Below, in pieces: positions 1-7,902 of a stretch of DNA of 64,000 nucleotides. The notes beneath the pieces are model-generated. The model did not search any database. It was not told where the DNA came from and saw nothing but the letters and a program-made list of their open reading frames with translations. The stretch is taken from the NCBI GenBank assembly GCA_024233455.1, contig JACKPP010000001.1, positions 310,001 through 374,000 on the forward strand, read 5' to 3'. How positions within the stretch are numbered: position 1 is the stretch's first letter; each line of letters begins with the position of its first letter. This DNA is from Chlamydiales bacterium (GTDB taxonomy: Bacteria > Chlamydiota > Chlamydiia > Chlamydiales > JACKPQ01). Made by a program: the position numbers and the translations under genes.

Positions 1-497
1 TTAGGAAGCACTTCCTGAGCCAGAGCTTGCCTGGCAATCGATTCCTCCTGCCGGGCAATCTTTAGCTGATAGATGGTATAGCCTACCATCCCTACCAAAA
101 GAACCAGACCTTTCAATCGGCTAACAGATCCAGAAGCTGTCAAAATAAAGAGCACTGCTGAGGCAGCAAAAACAAGTGGCATTTCACGTTTTTTAATCAC
201 GCTTGGAACATCTATGGGGCGAATTAATAGCGCTAATCCTAACACCAAACCCAGGTTGGCAATATTCGAGCCGACTACATTGCCCAAAGCGACATCCCCA
301 CCAGCGCTCGTCACTTGCGCGGCAACGCTGGCAAAAAGCTCAGGCAATGATGTGGTAATTGCCACCACGGTCAGCCCTACAATAAGCGCCGGAACGCCCA
401 GATCAAGCGCCAGCTTAACTGCGCCCTTCACCATCGCCTCTGCTCCACCCCAAAGCAAAGCTATTCCAAGTACGATCATTCCAAAAGCTAGCAACAT
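1..497 (-). CDS. CaCA/YrbG-family cation antiporter, C-terminal part cut by window edge
   Basis: The frame opens at ATG 497-495 and runs off the left edge, so about 165 N-terminal residues are visible. They are almost wholly hydrophobic. They contain TTSLPELFASV followed by GNVVGSNIANLG, the E-containing and GSN-containing motifs of the first alpha repeat of Ca2+/Na+ exchangers (family knowledge: these line the ion site). A second hydrophobic block ends in a charged linker (KIARQEESIARQ), probably the cytoplasmic loop between the two repeats. It would be an inner-membrane antiporter exchanging Na+ or H+ for Ca2+; ion specificity cannot be read. It is divergent from the gene at 540, with only about 40 bases between. 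Confidence 0.85.
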   Translation of the reverse strand, partial: MLLAFGMIVLGIALLWGGAEAMVKGAVKLALDLGVPALIVGLTVVAITTSLPELFASVAAQVTSAGGDVALGNVVGSNIANLGLVLGLALLIRPIDVPSVIKKREMPLVFAASAVLFILTASGSVSRLKGLVLLVGMVGYTIYQLKIARQEESIARQALAQEVLP

Positions 498-539
498 AAT
501 TATTTTTTATATATTGTAAGAGAAATAAGGAGAAGGACA

Positions 540-1151
540 ATGATTTTGCTAGCTCTATTTTTGGCAGCTAATTTAAGTGACTACATGCCACCCGATGTGC
601 AGCAAAAAACTGGAATTACAAGCCTGACCAGGCAGCAACAAAATGAATTGGCTGGTTGGCTGGCTCTTTACATGGGACCTTCAACAACACCAGTACAAAA
701 ACCTCTAGTCTTGGCTGAAAACTACCATGGAGGACGTGTTCTGCAACTCAGCGATGGCACCATTTGGGAAGTAGCTCCTGAAGATGTCAACTATACGGGT
801 TTGTGGATCATGCCTTTTCGTGTGGCGCTGGGGCAAAGCGACAATCCTATTTATCCTCAAACCTTGACCGATCTAACCACCGGCACCACCGTACGCGTGC
901 GTCAAATTTACACGGTAAATCCCTCAGATATTCCCAAAGAACCACCTGTTCCTGAAAATGAACAAACCACTCCGCCCGTGCAATCTCAACAAACACCCAT
1001 CAAAAAAACCACGCCCGACAAAACCACCAAACCCAAAAGTCCTAGCAATACTCAAAGCAATCCAAATGCGGTAAGGGTAGAGCCCAATCAAGACCAACTT
1101 CCAGGAATAACGCCAGGTCCTGGACAAGGTGGCCCATCGCCTAGCTCCTGA
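540..1151 (+). CDS. Exported protein with proline-rich tail, unknown function
   Basis: 203 residues with a good Shine-Dalgarno (AAGGAG) upstream of ATG 540. The first 12 residues are hydrophobic and could be a short signal peptide. Residues 65-125 form a compact segment (GGRVLQLSDGTIWEV, then VRVRQIYTVNP) that looks like a small beta domain. From about residue 130 to the end it is low-complexity Pro/Thr/Gln/Lys (KKTTPDKTTKPKSP). I do not recognise the family. The tail suggests an extended periplasmic or surface linker. It is followed after about 45 bases by the glycosyltransferase-like pair, but nothing ties it to them functionally. Confidence 0.7.
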   Translation: MILLALFLAANLSDYMPPDVQQKTGITSLTRQQQNELAGWLALYMGPSTTPVQKPLVLAENYHGGRVLQLSDGTIWEVAPEDVNYTGLWIMPFRVALGQSDNPIYPQTLTDLTTGTTVRVRQIYTVNPSDIPKEPPVPENEQTTPPVQSQQTPIKKTTPDKTTKPKSPSNTQSNPNAVRVEPNQDQLPGITPGPGQGGPSPSS

Positions 1152-1197
1152 TAAAAATATTGGAACCATATAGTCACTTTACGCTATAGAAGTTCAA

Positions 1198-1926
1198 ATG
1201 GACCAAGCACGTGGAATACTGACTGGCTGCGATAAAAACATGGAACTGTTTTTACCTTGGTGGTTTGACCACATCCAAAAACACAATACCCTTCCTGTTG
1301 CTATCATTGATTACGGGCTATCCGACTTTGGAAAACGCGTAGCCCAAAACATTGGCCTGCTCATAGAAAAACAACCTATCCCCATTGACAAATGTCAAGA
1401 AGCTCCCTCAAAAGCCTTTCCAACCTATCGGCACGAGGCAAGAGAGCTCTATATGTACAAACCATTTGGCTTAACCAGTTCACCCTTTGAGCATACCATA
1501 TGGCTAGACGTAGACTGCAAAGTAAAATGTGATTTATCGCCACTATTTGACACCCCAGAATTTAGCATCGCCTTAAATTCTGTCGATGGACAAGATTGGG
1601 CTAAAGAGTACCAAATTTTCTCATCTTTAGACACTCCTCTACTGAATACAGGCGTTCTGGTCGTTAAAAAAAACAGCCCCGTTTTACAATCTTGGTGTGA
1701 TCAAACTCTCCAGAAAAGTGCTCAATACGTGCTAGAAGATGTGCTACTATCAGAGCTCATCGCCACAGAAAACCTCCCGATCTCTATCTTACCTTCAACG
1801 TATAACACTCATTGGAAATGCGCAGATACCACCACCAAAATCGTCCACTTCATGAATCATTACGGAAAGGCGGTCATATTACAAGAGATGCTGGCCAAAG
1901 TTTGCGGAGTTGAAGATGAGCGATAA
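1198..1926 (+). CDS. Glycosyltransferase-like protein (GT-A fold candidate), copy 1
   Basis: 242 residues. The N-terminus (GILTGCDKNMELFLPWWFDH) and central HTIWLDVDCKVK, with a hydrophobic strand running into a DxD-type acidic motif (DVD), resemble nucleotide-sugar glycosyltransferases of the GT8-like kind, where DxD holds the metal and nucleotide sugar. A later segment LLNTGVLVV is also typical (family knowledge, not a search). No signal peptide or membrane segment, so probably cytoplasmic. The next gene is a clear paralogue overlapping it by 11 bases, so the two are co-translated and arose by tandem duplication. Acceptor and donor sugar are unknown. Confidence 0.72.
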   Translation: MDQARGILTGCDKNMELFLPWWFDHIQKHNTLPVAIIDYGLSDFGKRVAQNIGLLIEKQPIPIDKCQEAPSKAFPTYRHEARELYMYKPFGLTSSPFEHTIWLDVDCKVKCDLSPLFDTPEFSIALNSVDGQDWAKEYQIFSSLDTPLLNTGVLVVKKNSPVLQSWCDQTLQKSAQYVLEDVLLSELIATENLPISILPSTYNTHWKCADTTTKIVHFMNHYGKAVILQEMLAKVCGVEDER

Positions 1927-2638
1927 AGGCGTGCTCTTATTTTGTGATAAGACCCAAGAAATTTTCCTCCCTTGGTGGTACGACCACTACTGTCAGACCA
2001 ATGCCTATCCGGTGGCGATCATCGACTTTGGCATGAGTGCAAAAGGAAAAAAATGGGCTGATAGTATAGGCCAAAGAATCGAAATGGCGCCTGTTGAGCT
2101 GGAGCTAGAACCGCCGCCTGATTTTATGCTCGAAGAATGGCAAAGCTTTACCCGTAGTGATTACCTGCGCGCGCGTCCTATCTGGTTATCCAAACCGTTT
2201 GCTCTGATGAAAACCCCATTTGCCCATACCGTATATCTCGATTTGGACTGCCAAGTCAAAGGCGCACTTGACCCTCTCTTCCGCATCCCTTTTGGGCTCG
2301 TCCCTCTGGCCCAAGACACGCTCAAATGCTGGACCGAGCGAGGTATCACCATGCCGGAGCACCAGCGCTACAACACCGGCGTTTTGGCCTACGAAAAAAA
2401 CTGCCCCATCGTTCAAGCTTGGGCCGAAATGATCGCTGAATGCTCTTGTCACTTCTGGTCTGAGCAAGAAGCGCTCATGGAAACCTTGAGGCAAAAAGAA
2501 TTCACTGTGATCGAGCTTCCCGACACATTCAACACCTTTCCCGACCAGCAAAAAACCGATTCGGTCATCATTCACCACATTTCCACCAGCGGTAAACTCC
2601 ATATTATCCGAGAGATGCTGACTAAAATTTGCACTTAA
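1916..2638 (+). CDS. Glycosyltransferase-like protein, copy 2 (tandem paralogue)
   Basis: 240 residues from ATG 1916; a TTG two codons earlier is possible but less likely. It shares the landmarks of the preceding gene: FCDKTQEIFLPWWYDHY at the start, PVAIIDFGMS, HTVYLDLDCQVK with the acidic DLD motif, and NTGVLAYEKNCP. The paralogues differ by several short insertions, including an added WQSFTRSDYLRARP segment before the DxD region, so the duplication is old. The start codon overlaps the end of copy 1, indicating translational coupling. Two diverged copies suggest two related acceptors or a heteromer. clpB follows after 42 bases. Confidence 0.72.
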   Translation: MSDKGVLLFCDKTQEIFLPWWYDHYCQTNAYPVAIIDFGMSAKGKKWADSIGQRIEMAPVELELEPPPDFMLEEWQSFTRSDYLRARPIWLSKPFALMKTPFAHTVYLDLDCQVKGALDPLFRIPFGLVPLAQDTLKCWTERGITMPEHQRYNTGVLAYEKNCPIVQAWAEMIAECSCHFWSEQEALMETLRQKEFTVIELPDTFNTFPDQQKTDSVIIHHISTSGKLHIIREMLTKICT

Positions 2639-2680
2639 ACCCCTCGACTGCTAAAATTGAAATCAAGCAGGAGGTAGCCA

Positions 2681-5152
2681 ATGGAATTTACAGAGTCCCT
2701 TATGCAAGCTTTAAGCTTTGCCATGCAATCAGCCAAAAACAACAAACACACACTTGTCACCGAATACCATTTACTGGCGGGGTTGTTACAGGAAAAAGAC
2801 GGCTACTTTTCGAGCCTACTTCTTAAGCTTGGCATTGACTCCCACGCTCTTCTTTCCAAAGCCCAATCTGAAATGCAACGCATTGCCACATTTTCAACGC
2901 CAGCTGAGCCTGCCACCTCGCCCAGCTTGCAACAACTGCTTCAAGCGGCGGATCAAATAGCCCAAAAATGGAAAGATAGCTACATAGCCTCTGACCATAT
3001 CCTGCTTGCCTTTTGCAACGCCAAGATCATCAATGCCAACAGCAAACAAGTTGAGGCCCTCATCATGGATACACGTAAAAACAAAAAAATGGATTCTCCT
3101 ACAGCTGAAAACAGCATGCAAGCCCTTGAAAAATACTGTAAAAATCTCACTGAACTGGCCAAAAATGGCACCTTAGACCCGGTCATTGGAAGAGGCGAAG
3201 AAGTCCAACGGGTCATTCAAGTCCTATCGCGCCGTCGCAAAAACAATCCGATGCTCATCGGCGAGCCTGGCGTTGGAAAAACCGCTATTGCCGAAGGCCT
3301 AGCGCAGCGCATTATCCATGGCGATGTGCCCGATTCACTCAAAGACAAACAGCTCTTCACTTTAGACATGGGATCCCTTATTGCTGGCGCCAAATACCGC
3401 GGAGAGTTTGAAGAACGGCTCAAAAGCGTCCTCAAAGAAGTTGAAGATGCCGAAGGCTCCATCATTCTTTTTATCGACGAAGTGCATACCCTGGTAGGTG
3501 CAGGTGCCTCGGAGGGGGCGATGGATGCTGCCAATCTATTAAAACCGGCCTTGGCGCGCGGCACACTCCACTGCGTTGGTGCCACCACCCTGGCTGAATA
3601 CCAAAAATACATCGAAAAAGATGCAGCCTTAGAAAGGCGTTTCCAACCCGTTTTTATCAATGAACCCTCCGAAGATGATGCAATAGCTATTTTACGCGGC
3701 CTAAAAGAGCGCTACGAAATTTTCCATGGCGTACACATCACCGAAGGGGCCATCCACGCTGCGGTCAACCTTTCCATGCGCTACATTACCGATCGGCAAC
3801 TGCCTGATAAAGCCATAGACCTCATCGACGAGGCAGCAAGCTTGATTCGCATGCAAATCGGCTCGCGTCCTCTACCTATCGATACCAAAGAACGAGAGCT
3901 TTCATCACTTTTGGTCAAACAAGAATCGTTAAAAAAAGAAAAGCCCGATGAAGCCCAAAAGCTTGAAAAAGAGATCGCTAATGTCAAAGAAGAACTGGCA
4001 GCCCTCAACCAACGTTGGGAAAACGAAAAACAACTCATCGATCAGCTCAAATCCCGCAAAAACAAACTCGAAACTCTGCGTTTTCAGGCTGATGAAGCTG
4101 AGCGTGCTTCCGAATACAACAAAGTGGCCGAAATCCGCTACAGCACCTTGCCCACTCTTGAAAAAGAACTCAAAGATGCACAAGAAGCGCTTTCCAAGCT
4201 TCCCAGCCGCCTATTACAAGAAGAAGTCGATGCCCAGCTGATCGCCCAAATCGTCGGAAAATGGACTGGGATTCCTGTTCATAAAATGCTCGAAGGAGAA
4301 GCCGAGCGCCTCCTAAATCTAGAGGATACACTACAGCAGCGCGTTGTGGGCCAAGAGACGGCCATTACCGCAGTCTCAGAAGCCATTCGCCGCTCGCGCA
4401 CTGGCCTTTCTGATCCCAACCGCCCCATTGGAGCCTTTCTCTTCGTAGGACCAACAGGCGTGGGCAAAACCGAACTTGCCAAAGCCTTAGCCGAGCAGCT
4501 CTTCGATTCTGAAGATGCCATGCTCCGCTTAGACATGTCTGAATACATGGAAAAACACAGCGTTTCCAAACTCATTGGATCCCCTCCGGGCTACGTCGGC
4601 TACGACGAAGGTGGCCAGCTTTCTGAATCACTACGCCGCCGCCCATATGCGGTGGTCCTTCTCGACGAAGTCGAAAAAGCCCATCCCGACGTCTTCAATA
4701 TTCTTTTGCAAATCTTTGATGACGGCAGACTGACCGACAGTAAAGGGCGTCATGTCAACTGTAAAAACGCCCTCTTCATCATGACTTCCAACCTCAAACC
4801 CGAAGGGGTCAAAGACCATTTCAGACCCGAATTCATTAACCGTCTAGATGACATCCTCACCTTCCAGCCACTGCAAGAAAAAGACATGGAAAAAATTGTG
4901 CAGATACAGCTCAGTCGCGTTCAATCACGCCTAAAAGAAAAAAACATCACGCTCAACACCCCACAAGAAGTCTTACAACACCTTGCCACCACCGGATATG
5001 ATGCAGCCTTTGGCGCGCGGCCACTAAAACGCCTCATTCAAAAATCCATAACCAATATGCTATCTAAAGGGATTTTGGACCACTCCATCAAAGATGGCGT
5101 AAGCTTAACTCTCAAGCTTGAAGATGGTAATATTACCTATAGCGTCAAATAA
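2681..5152 (+). CDS. clpB: ClpB/Hsp104-type disaggregase
   Basis: 823 residues behind a strong Shine-Dalgarno (AGGAGG). It works with DnaK to pull apart aggregated proteins in the cytoplasm. Order: ClpN repeat domain (1-140), first AAA+ module with Walker A GEPGVGKT (194-201) and FIDEVH, coiled-coil middle domain (about 395-520, rich in K/E), second AAA+ module with Walker A GPTGVGKT (590-597), GSPPGYVGY pore loop, sensor 2 region (GARPLKR). The middle domain marks it as ClpB rather than ClpA or ClpX. Oddity: between MTSNL and HFRPEFINR only a few residues (KPEGVKD) remain where ClpB proteins normally have about 25, explaining part of the short length (usual size about 860). Confidence 0.96.
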   Translation: MEFTESLMQALSFAMQSAKNNKHTLVTEYHLLAGLLQEKDGYFSSLLLKLGIDSHALLSKAQSEMQRIATFSTPAEPATSPSLQQLLQAADQIAQKWKDSYIASDHILLAFCNAKIINANSKQVEALIMDTRKNKKMDSPTAENSMQALEKYCKNLTELAKNGTLDPVIGRGEEVQRVIQVLSRRRKNNPMLIGEPGVGKTAIAEGLAQRIIHGDVPDSLKDKQLFTLDMGSLIAGAKYRGEFEERLKSVLKEVEDAEGSIILFIDEVHTLVGAGASEGAMDAANLLKPALARGTLHCVGATTLAEYQKYIEKDAALERRFQPVFINEPSEDDAIAILRGLKERYEIFHGVHITEGAIHAAVNLSMRYITDRQLPDKAIDLIDEAASLIRMQIGSRPLPIDTKERELSSLLVKQESLKKEKPDEAQKLEKEIANVKEELAALNQRWENEKQLIDQLKSRKNKLETLRFQADEAERASEYNKVAEIRYSTLPTLEKELKDAQEALSKLPSRLLQEEVDAQLIAQIVGKWTGIPVHKMLEGEAERLLNLEDTLQQRVVGQETAITAVSEAIRRSRTGLSDPNRPIGAFLFVGPTGVGKTELAKALAEQLFDSEDAMLRLDMSEYMEKHSVSKLIGSPPGYVGYDEGGQLSESLRRRPYAVVLLDEVEKAHPDVFNILLQIFDDGRLTDSKGRHVNCKNALFIMTSNLKPEGVKDHFRPEFINRLDDILTFQPLQEKDMEKIVQIQLSRVQSRLKEKNITLNTPQEVLQHLATTGYDAAFGARPLKRLIQKSITNMLSKGILDHSIKDGVSLTLKLEDGNITYSVK

Positions 5153-5167
5153 AATATAAGAACGTCC

Positions 5168-5201
5168 TAACCGGGTGCATGCACTGGGCATCACCTGGTT
5201 A
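5168..5201. terminator. Hairpin between convergent clpB and Inc-like gene
   Basis: TAACCGGGTG at 5168-5177 and CACCTGGTTA at 5192-5201 form a 10-bp stem with one G-U type mismatch and a 14-base loop. It lies where clpB and the minus-strand gene converge and includes the latter's stop codon, so it may serve both directions. No clear T-run follows on either side, so it may be an inefficient or factor-assisted terminator. Confidence 0.5.
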
Positions 5202-5867
5202 AGAGGCCTTTGCTAGATCTGTGTTAGTTGACTTTGTAGTGTCATAACGCAACATGCTACCCACTATAGAAAATCCCAAGCCAACACCCTTTAGAACGCA
5301 TCCCAAAGCCAGTATAATGATCGAGATAGTAAGCACTGCAAAAAAGTTTTCAGAATTAACGAACGAGAATTTTTCAACCGTACTGAAATAGGAAGCCGGT
5401 TTTTGCATTTCTGCTGGTGCTTCTCTATGCTTGCCTATAAGCATCAGTCTTTGCATAGCGGGTATTTCATTTTTCAACCAGGAGGAGTTATCACCAGTCG
5501 ATTGCCCTTGTTGATCTAAGATGGCTTCCTCTTGGCTTTTGCTCTGAGCATGGTGAGCAATCCCGAGGCATCCCAACGTAGCAACCACTAAAACGATACC
5601 GATAGCACCTGCAATGCCGATAATAGCCAGGATAGTCACATTGCTTGCAAGGGCAACACCTAATCCGAGAACACAGGCACTGAATAATAATTTACTCCCC
5701 AGTAAGCCAGCAGTGCTCAAAAAAACGCAACCTACTAATCCAGTGATATTTGCTGTTATTTTAGCACATTTAGAGTTAGAGATAGTATCGTACTTGCCTA
5801 CATTGGAGCTATTTATCTTCTGCGTATCTAGAGTCACCACCCCAGTCTTGTAATCATTGACTTTCAT
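5199..5867 (-). CDS. Inclusion-membrane-like (Inc-like) protein with paired hydrophobic lobes
   Basis: 222 residues with no sequence family I recognise. It has a polar N-terminus (about 35 residues, Ser/Asn/Lys-rich), two adjacent long hydrophobic helices (about residues 38-75 and 80-108, with GIAGAIGIVLVVATLG), a polar central loop, and another hydrophobic stretch (about 175-210). Closely paired hydrophobic segments without a signal peptide are the hallmark of chlamydial Inc proteins, which type III secretion inserts into the inclusion membrane (family knowledge). The assignment is inference from topology only. Very AT-rich DNA lies upstream. An ordinary inner-membrane protein is the alternative. 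Confidence 0.6.
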   Translation of the reverse strand: MKVNDYKTGVVTLDTQKINSSNVGKYDTISNSKCAKITANITGLVGCVFLSTAGLLGSKLLFSACVLGLGVALASNVTILAIIGIAGAIGIVLVVATLGCLGIAHHAQSKSQEEAILDQQGQSTGDNSSWLKNEIPAMQRLMLIGKHREAPAEMQKPASYFSTVEKFSFVNSENFFAVLTISIIILALGCVLKGVGLGFSIVGSMLRYDTTKSTNTDLAKAS

Positions 5868-5883
5868 AATAAACCGCCATATT

Positions 5884-5941
5884 TAAATTATTTAATGTAT
5901 ATTATAATAAATATTATATTTAATGTATATTAAATAATTTA
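5884..5941. repeat. AT-only palindromic and directly repeated stretch upstream of the Inc-like gene
   Basis: TAAATTATTTAA (5884-5895) and TTAAATAATTTA (5930-5941) are a perfect 12-bp inverted repeat. Inside lies a 15-base direct repeat, ATTTAATGTATATTA, at 5890-5904 and 5918-5932. Nearly every base is A or T. It lies directly upstream of the minus-strand gene starting at 5867, so it may hold its promoter or a site for an AT-binding silencer. No specific protein site can be named. Confidence 0.6.
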
Positions 5942-5969
5942 ATATTTCTTTAAATGCTTGATTTTTATT

Positions 5970-6041
5970 GCATTGGGACTAAATTAGCTTCCCAGTCCTC
6001 ATCGCCTTTGGGAGAAAAATGGACCAGCTGGCAGTTTCCAA
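5970..6041 (-). pseudogene. Relic: 3' end of a second Nudix/histidine-phosphatase gene
   Basis: These 72 bases match 7914-7985, the 3' end of the intact Nudix-phosphatase gene, with about four mismatches. Read on the minus strand they encode GNCQLVHFSPKGDEDWEA and run to a stop codon after NLVPMQ. The rest of the gene is absent; on the upstream side the match stops where F-box 3'-flank sequence begins. This is therefore a fragment left from a duplication. Confidence 0.75.
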
Positions 6042-6100
6042 GGACCAAGGTTCCAACTGCCAATTACCAACTTTAGAACTTCCGAGCGCCCCCAACGCCG
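6029..6100. repeat. 72-bp duplicated block, copy 1 (F-box gene 3' end and flank)
   Basis: Identical to 7007-7078 except one base (A at 6075 against G at 7053). It covers the last codons of the F-box gene and its 3' flank. The first 34 bases (6029-6062) start with TGGCAGTT and end with AACTGCCA, a perfect 8-bp stem that could act as a terminator hairpin for the F-box gene. The first 13 bases also belong to the Nudix-phosphatase relic match, so this is a junction. Confidence 0.8.
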
Positions 6101-6870
6101 TAGCTGCCGTTGTCCCAGTGGCTGCCGATCTCGAGCCCGCCAGCAGCAAAACCGCCAGCATCCATCGGCCACGTAATATCATCCTGCGTCATTTCCTGGC
6201 AGCGGGTAAACTCCCATGGATCTTTACCGTAGAGCCGAGCGCCAGTTTTAATGTATTCCATAAAAATGCTCGTCACGGCTTCGATAAGGCGCGGCACCTC
6301 ATAAGGCTGACCACTTTTTTGCGCTAGCTTCGCTACTAGCTGACGTTGAACATTATAGCTCTTTTCTCGGCTATCTGGGAGCACATTGCGGGTCATCAGC
6401 ACCCAGGTGTTTTGGTTAACATGCGCTTTTTCATTACCATGTGGATTATTATAGAGATAGTATTCCGTGGCGAAGCCTTCCCCTTTGGGGCTTTTGACCA
6501 GCTCACCGATGCTCTCGAGGGTAAGCTGCTCGCCGTTGACGTGGCTGGGAATCAGCGTCAGCATATGCGTTTCGCGCACTTTTTTGGCATCCCAGATTGG
6601 GCAGGGGCCGTTTAGGATCTGATCGATGTCACTTGGTAGTGGCGGCTCATCACCAACATCGCCAAAGTATTTTTTCCATTTTGCTTTGCCAAAGGCAAAA
6701 TCGTAAATACCCAGGCGTCTTAAACGCGCCGTTGGATCAATGTCGACTACTGCTTTAAAGAGTTTGCACACAAGGCTAAATTTAGCAACATCCCGATCAT
6801 CTTCGATGTGGCTAACGACTGCACACCAAAGTTCTGAAGGGAGCTCTGGGCTTACTTGTGCTATACTCAT
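6073..6870 (-). CDS. F-box domain protein, candidate host-directed effector
   Basis: 265 residues; ATG 6870-6868 follows AGGAGA. Residues 9-42 (LPSELWCAVVSHIEDD then FSLVCKLFKAVV) match an F-box: leading LPxEL, a helix, then a VCK.F segment. F-boxes bind Skp1 in eukaryotic SCF ubiquitin ligases, so a bacterial copy is expected to be exported into the host. The rest (WKKYFGDVG, CPIWDAKKVRETH, WVLMTRNVLPDS, TRCQEM) resembles, from memory, a lineage-expanded family of F-box proteins in environmental chlamydiae ending in ARKF, as this one does. No classical signal peptide; type III export is inference. It lies among relics of duplicated genes. Confidence 0.8.
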   Translation of the reverse strand: MSIAQVSPELPSELWCAVVSHIEDDRDVAKFSLVCKLFKAVVDIDPTARLRRLGIYDFAFGKAKWKKYFGDVGDEPPLPSDIDQILNGPCPIWDAKKVRETHMLTLIPSHVNGEQLTLESIGELVKSPKGEGFATEYYLYNNPHGNEKAHVNQNTWVLMTRNVLPDSREKSYNVQRQLVAKLAQKSGQPYEVPRLIEAVTSIFMEYIKTGARLYGKDPWEFTRCQEMTQDDITWPMDAGGFAAGGLEIGSHWDNGSYGVGGARKF

Positions 6871-7001
6871 CTCTTTCTCCTTTTTGATATTCTGATATTC
6901 TTACAGATTCACGTGGTTAGTGCGCCTGCTATTTTTTTAACGGCCAAAATTCAATTTATTGAAGCTAGAAGCCCTTGCGCTTTTGGCCAAATTGCCAATT
7001 T

Positions 7002-7313
7002 TCAAATGGCAGTTTCCAAGGACCAAGGTTCCAACTGCCAATTACCAACTTTGGAACTTCCGAGCGCCCCCAACGCCGACGAAGTCCCTTCCCCCCAGCC
7101 GCTGTCGTCGACGCCGAGCCCGCCCGCAGCAAAAACGTCCTTAGGCTTTCTCAGCTGTCTGATTCCGTAACGGGCTGCAAAAGACCCTGCACCCGCTAAG
7201 GACACAGCCCCTGCAGTAAGGGCTACAGCAGCCCGAGGGTGGCAGCGTACCAACGCTACAACTCTTTGCGTGACAAAGCCTGCTGTCGCTGGAAGCAGTG
7301 CACTGATTTGCAA
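7002..7313 (-). pseudogene. Chimeric frame carrying the 3' relic of a second F-box paralogue
   Basis: An open frame of 103 codons exists but has only a TTG start. Its first half (SALLPATAGF, AAVALTAGAVSLAGAGSF) is hydrophobic and Ala-rich. The second half contains FAAGGLGVDDSGWGEG, the counterpart of FAAGGLEIGSHWDNGS at the C-terminus of the F-box protein. After that the frame shifts relative to the F-box gene because the spacing differs by five bases, so the expected GVGGARKF end lies in another frame. I read this as a fragment of a second F-box gene fused to unrelated sequence. A small real membrane protein cannot be excluded. Confidence 0.5.
7007..7078. repeat. 72-bp duplicated block, copy 2
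   Basis: 71 of 72 bases match 6029-6100, including the TGGCAGTT...AACTGCCA hairpin at 7007-7040. Weaker similarity continues to about 7130 (GAGCCCGCC.GCAGCAAAA on the plus strand), so the duplication was longer and has diverged within the coding part. Between here and 7548 the DNA is AT-rich and I see no gene. Confidence 0.8.
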
Positions 7314-7547
7314 GCTTGGACCTCTAATTGGGACTATTTTTCGACCTCATTAGTTAATGATTTTATAAAATTTTAACCTATTGCAAGATAAAACTAAACT
7401 AGGAATTAATATTTTAATAAGGAAGTCACTAACAACTATCTACACAACTACAATAACTAAAAACCATGTTTTAAATTGAATTGAAAGTTCGAAAATTAAA
7501 TCGCAACACCAAAAAAACAAACTTTACGAAATATTTTCTGTTTGAGC

Positions 7548-7862
7548 TCAGCAATTAAACCTTGTTAAACCTTGTGTCCAAAGAAAATAAAGCCAAGCTC
7601 CAATCTTTTGAGTCAGATTAGCCAGAAGCAAGAGACTTGATTCAGGCAGAGCATCTGCGGAAGCTTTCGCGTCCAATAGAGCAATCACTTCATCAAACGG
7701 TGATTTTTTGTCAGCTTCGGCCTTCTCTTCATGCTCACGTGCCAGGTCAAGCGCTGTTTTGTGATCATTGTTTGCTATGAACGCGTCGGCGCCATTTTCC
7801 ACCTAACTAATTTGCCAACGCCGTTTATCTCGGCCATGGATGGCTGAATTTTCAGCGCTTCA
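7548..7862 (-). pseudogene. Ankyrin-repeat protein remnant
   Basis: From a possible GTG at 7802 the frame reads VENGADAFIANNDHKTALDLAR, the end of one ankyrin repeat and start of another (NGAD, then KTALDLA), followed by about 60 less conserved residues to a stop. Immediately upstream in frame is a TAG. The residues GVGKLV, expected before VENGAD in an ankyrin helix, are found in a neighbouring frame (about 7805-7825), which points to a frameshift. With barely one repeat left it is most likely a decayed ankyrin gene. Ankyrin proteins are frequent effectors in protist symbionts (family knowledge). Confidence 0.65.
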
Positions 7863-7902
7863 AATATAGTGATTTAAACTTTTAATGCTAGTGATGAGAA
7901 AG

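Noticed and set aside
214..519. Plus-strand open frame of 101 codons
   Set aside because: Antisense to the CaCA-type exchanger, whose motifs are clear on the minus strand.
2186..2602. Minus-strand open frame of 138 codons
   Set aside because: Antisense to the second glycosyltransferase-like gene; no family features.
5884..5941. AT-only repeats as a replication origin or attachment site
   Set aside because: No DnaA boxes, integrase gene or target duplication nearby; promoter region is the simpler reading.
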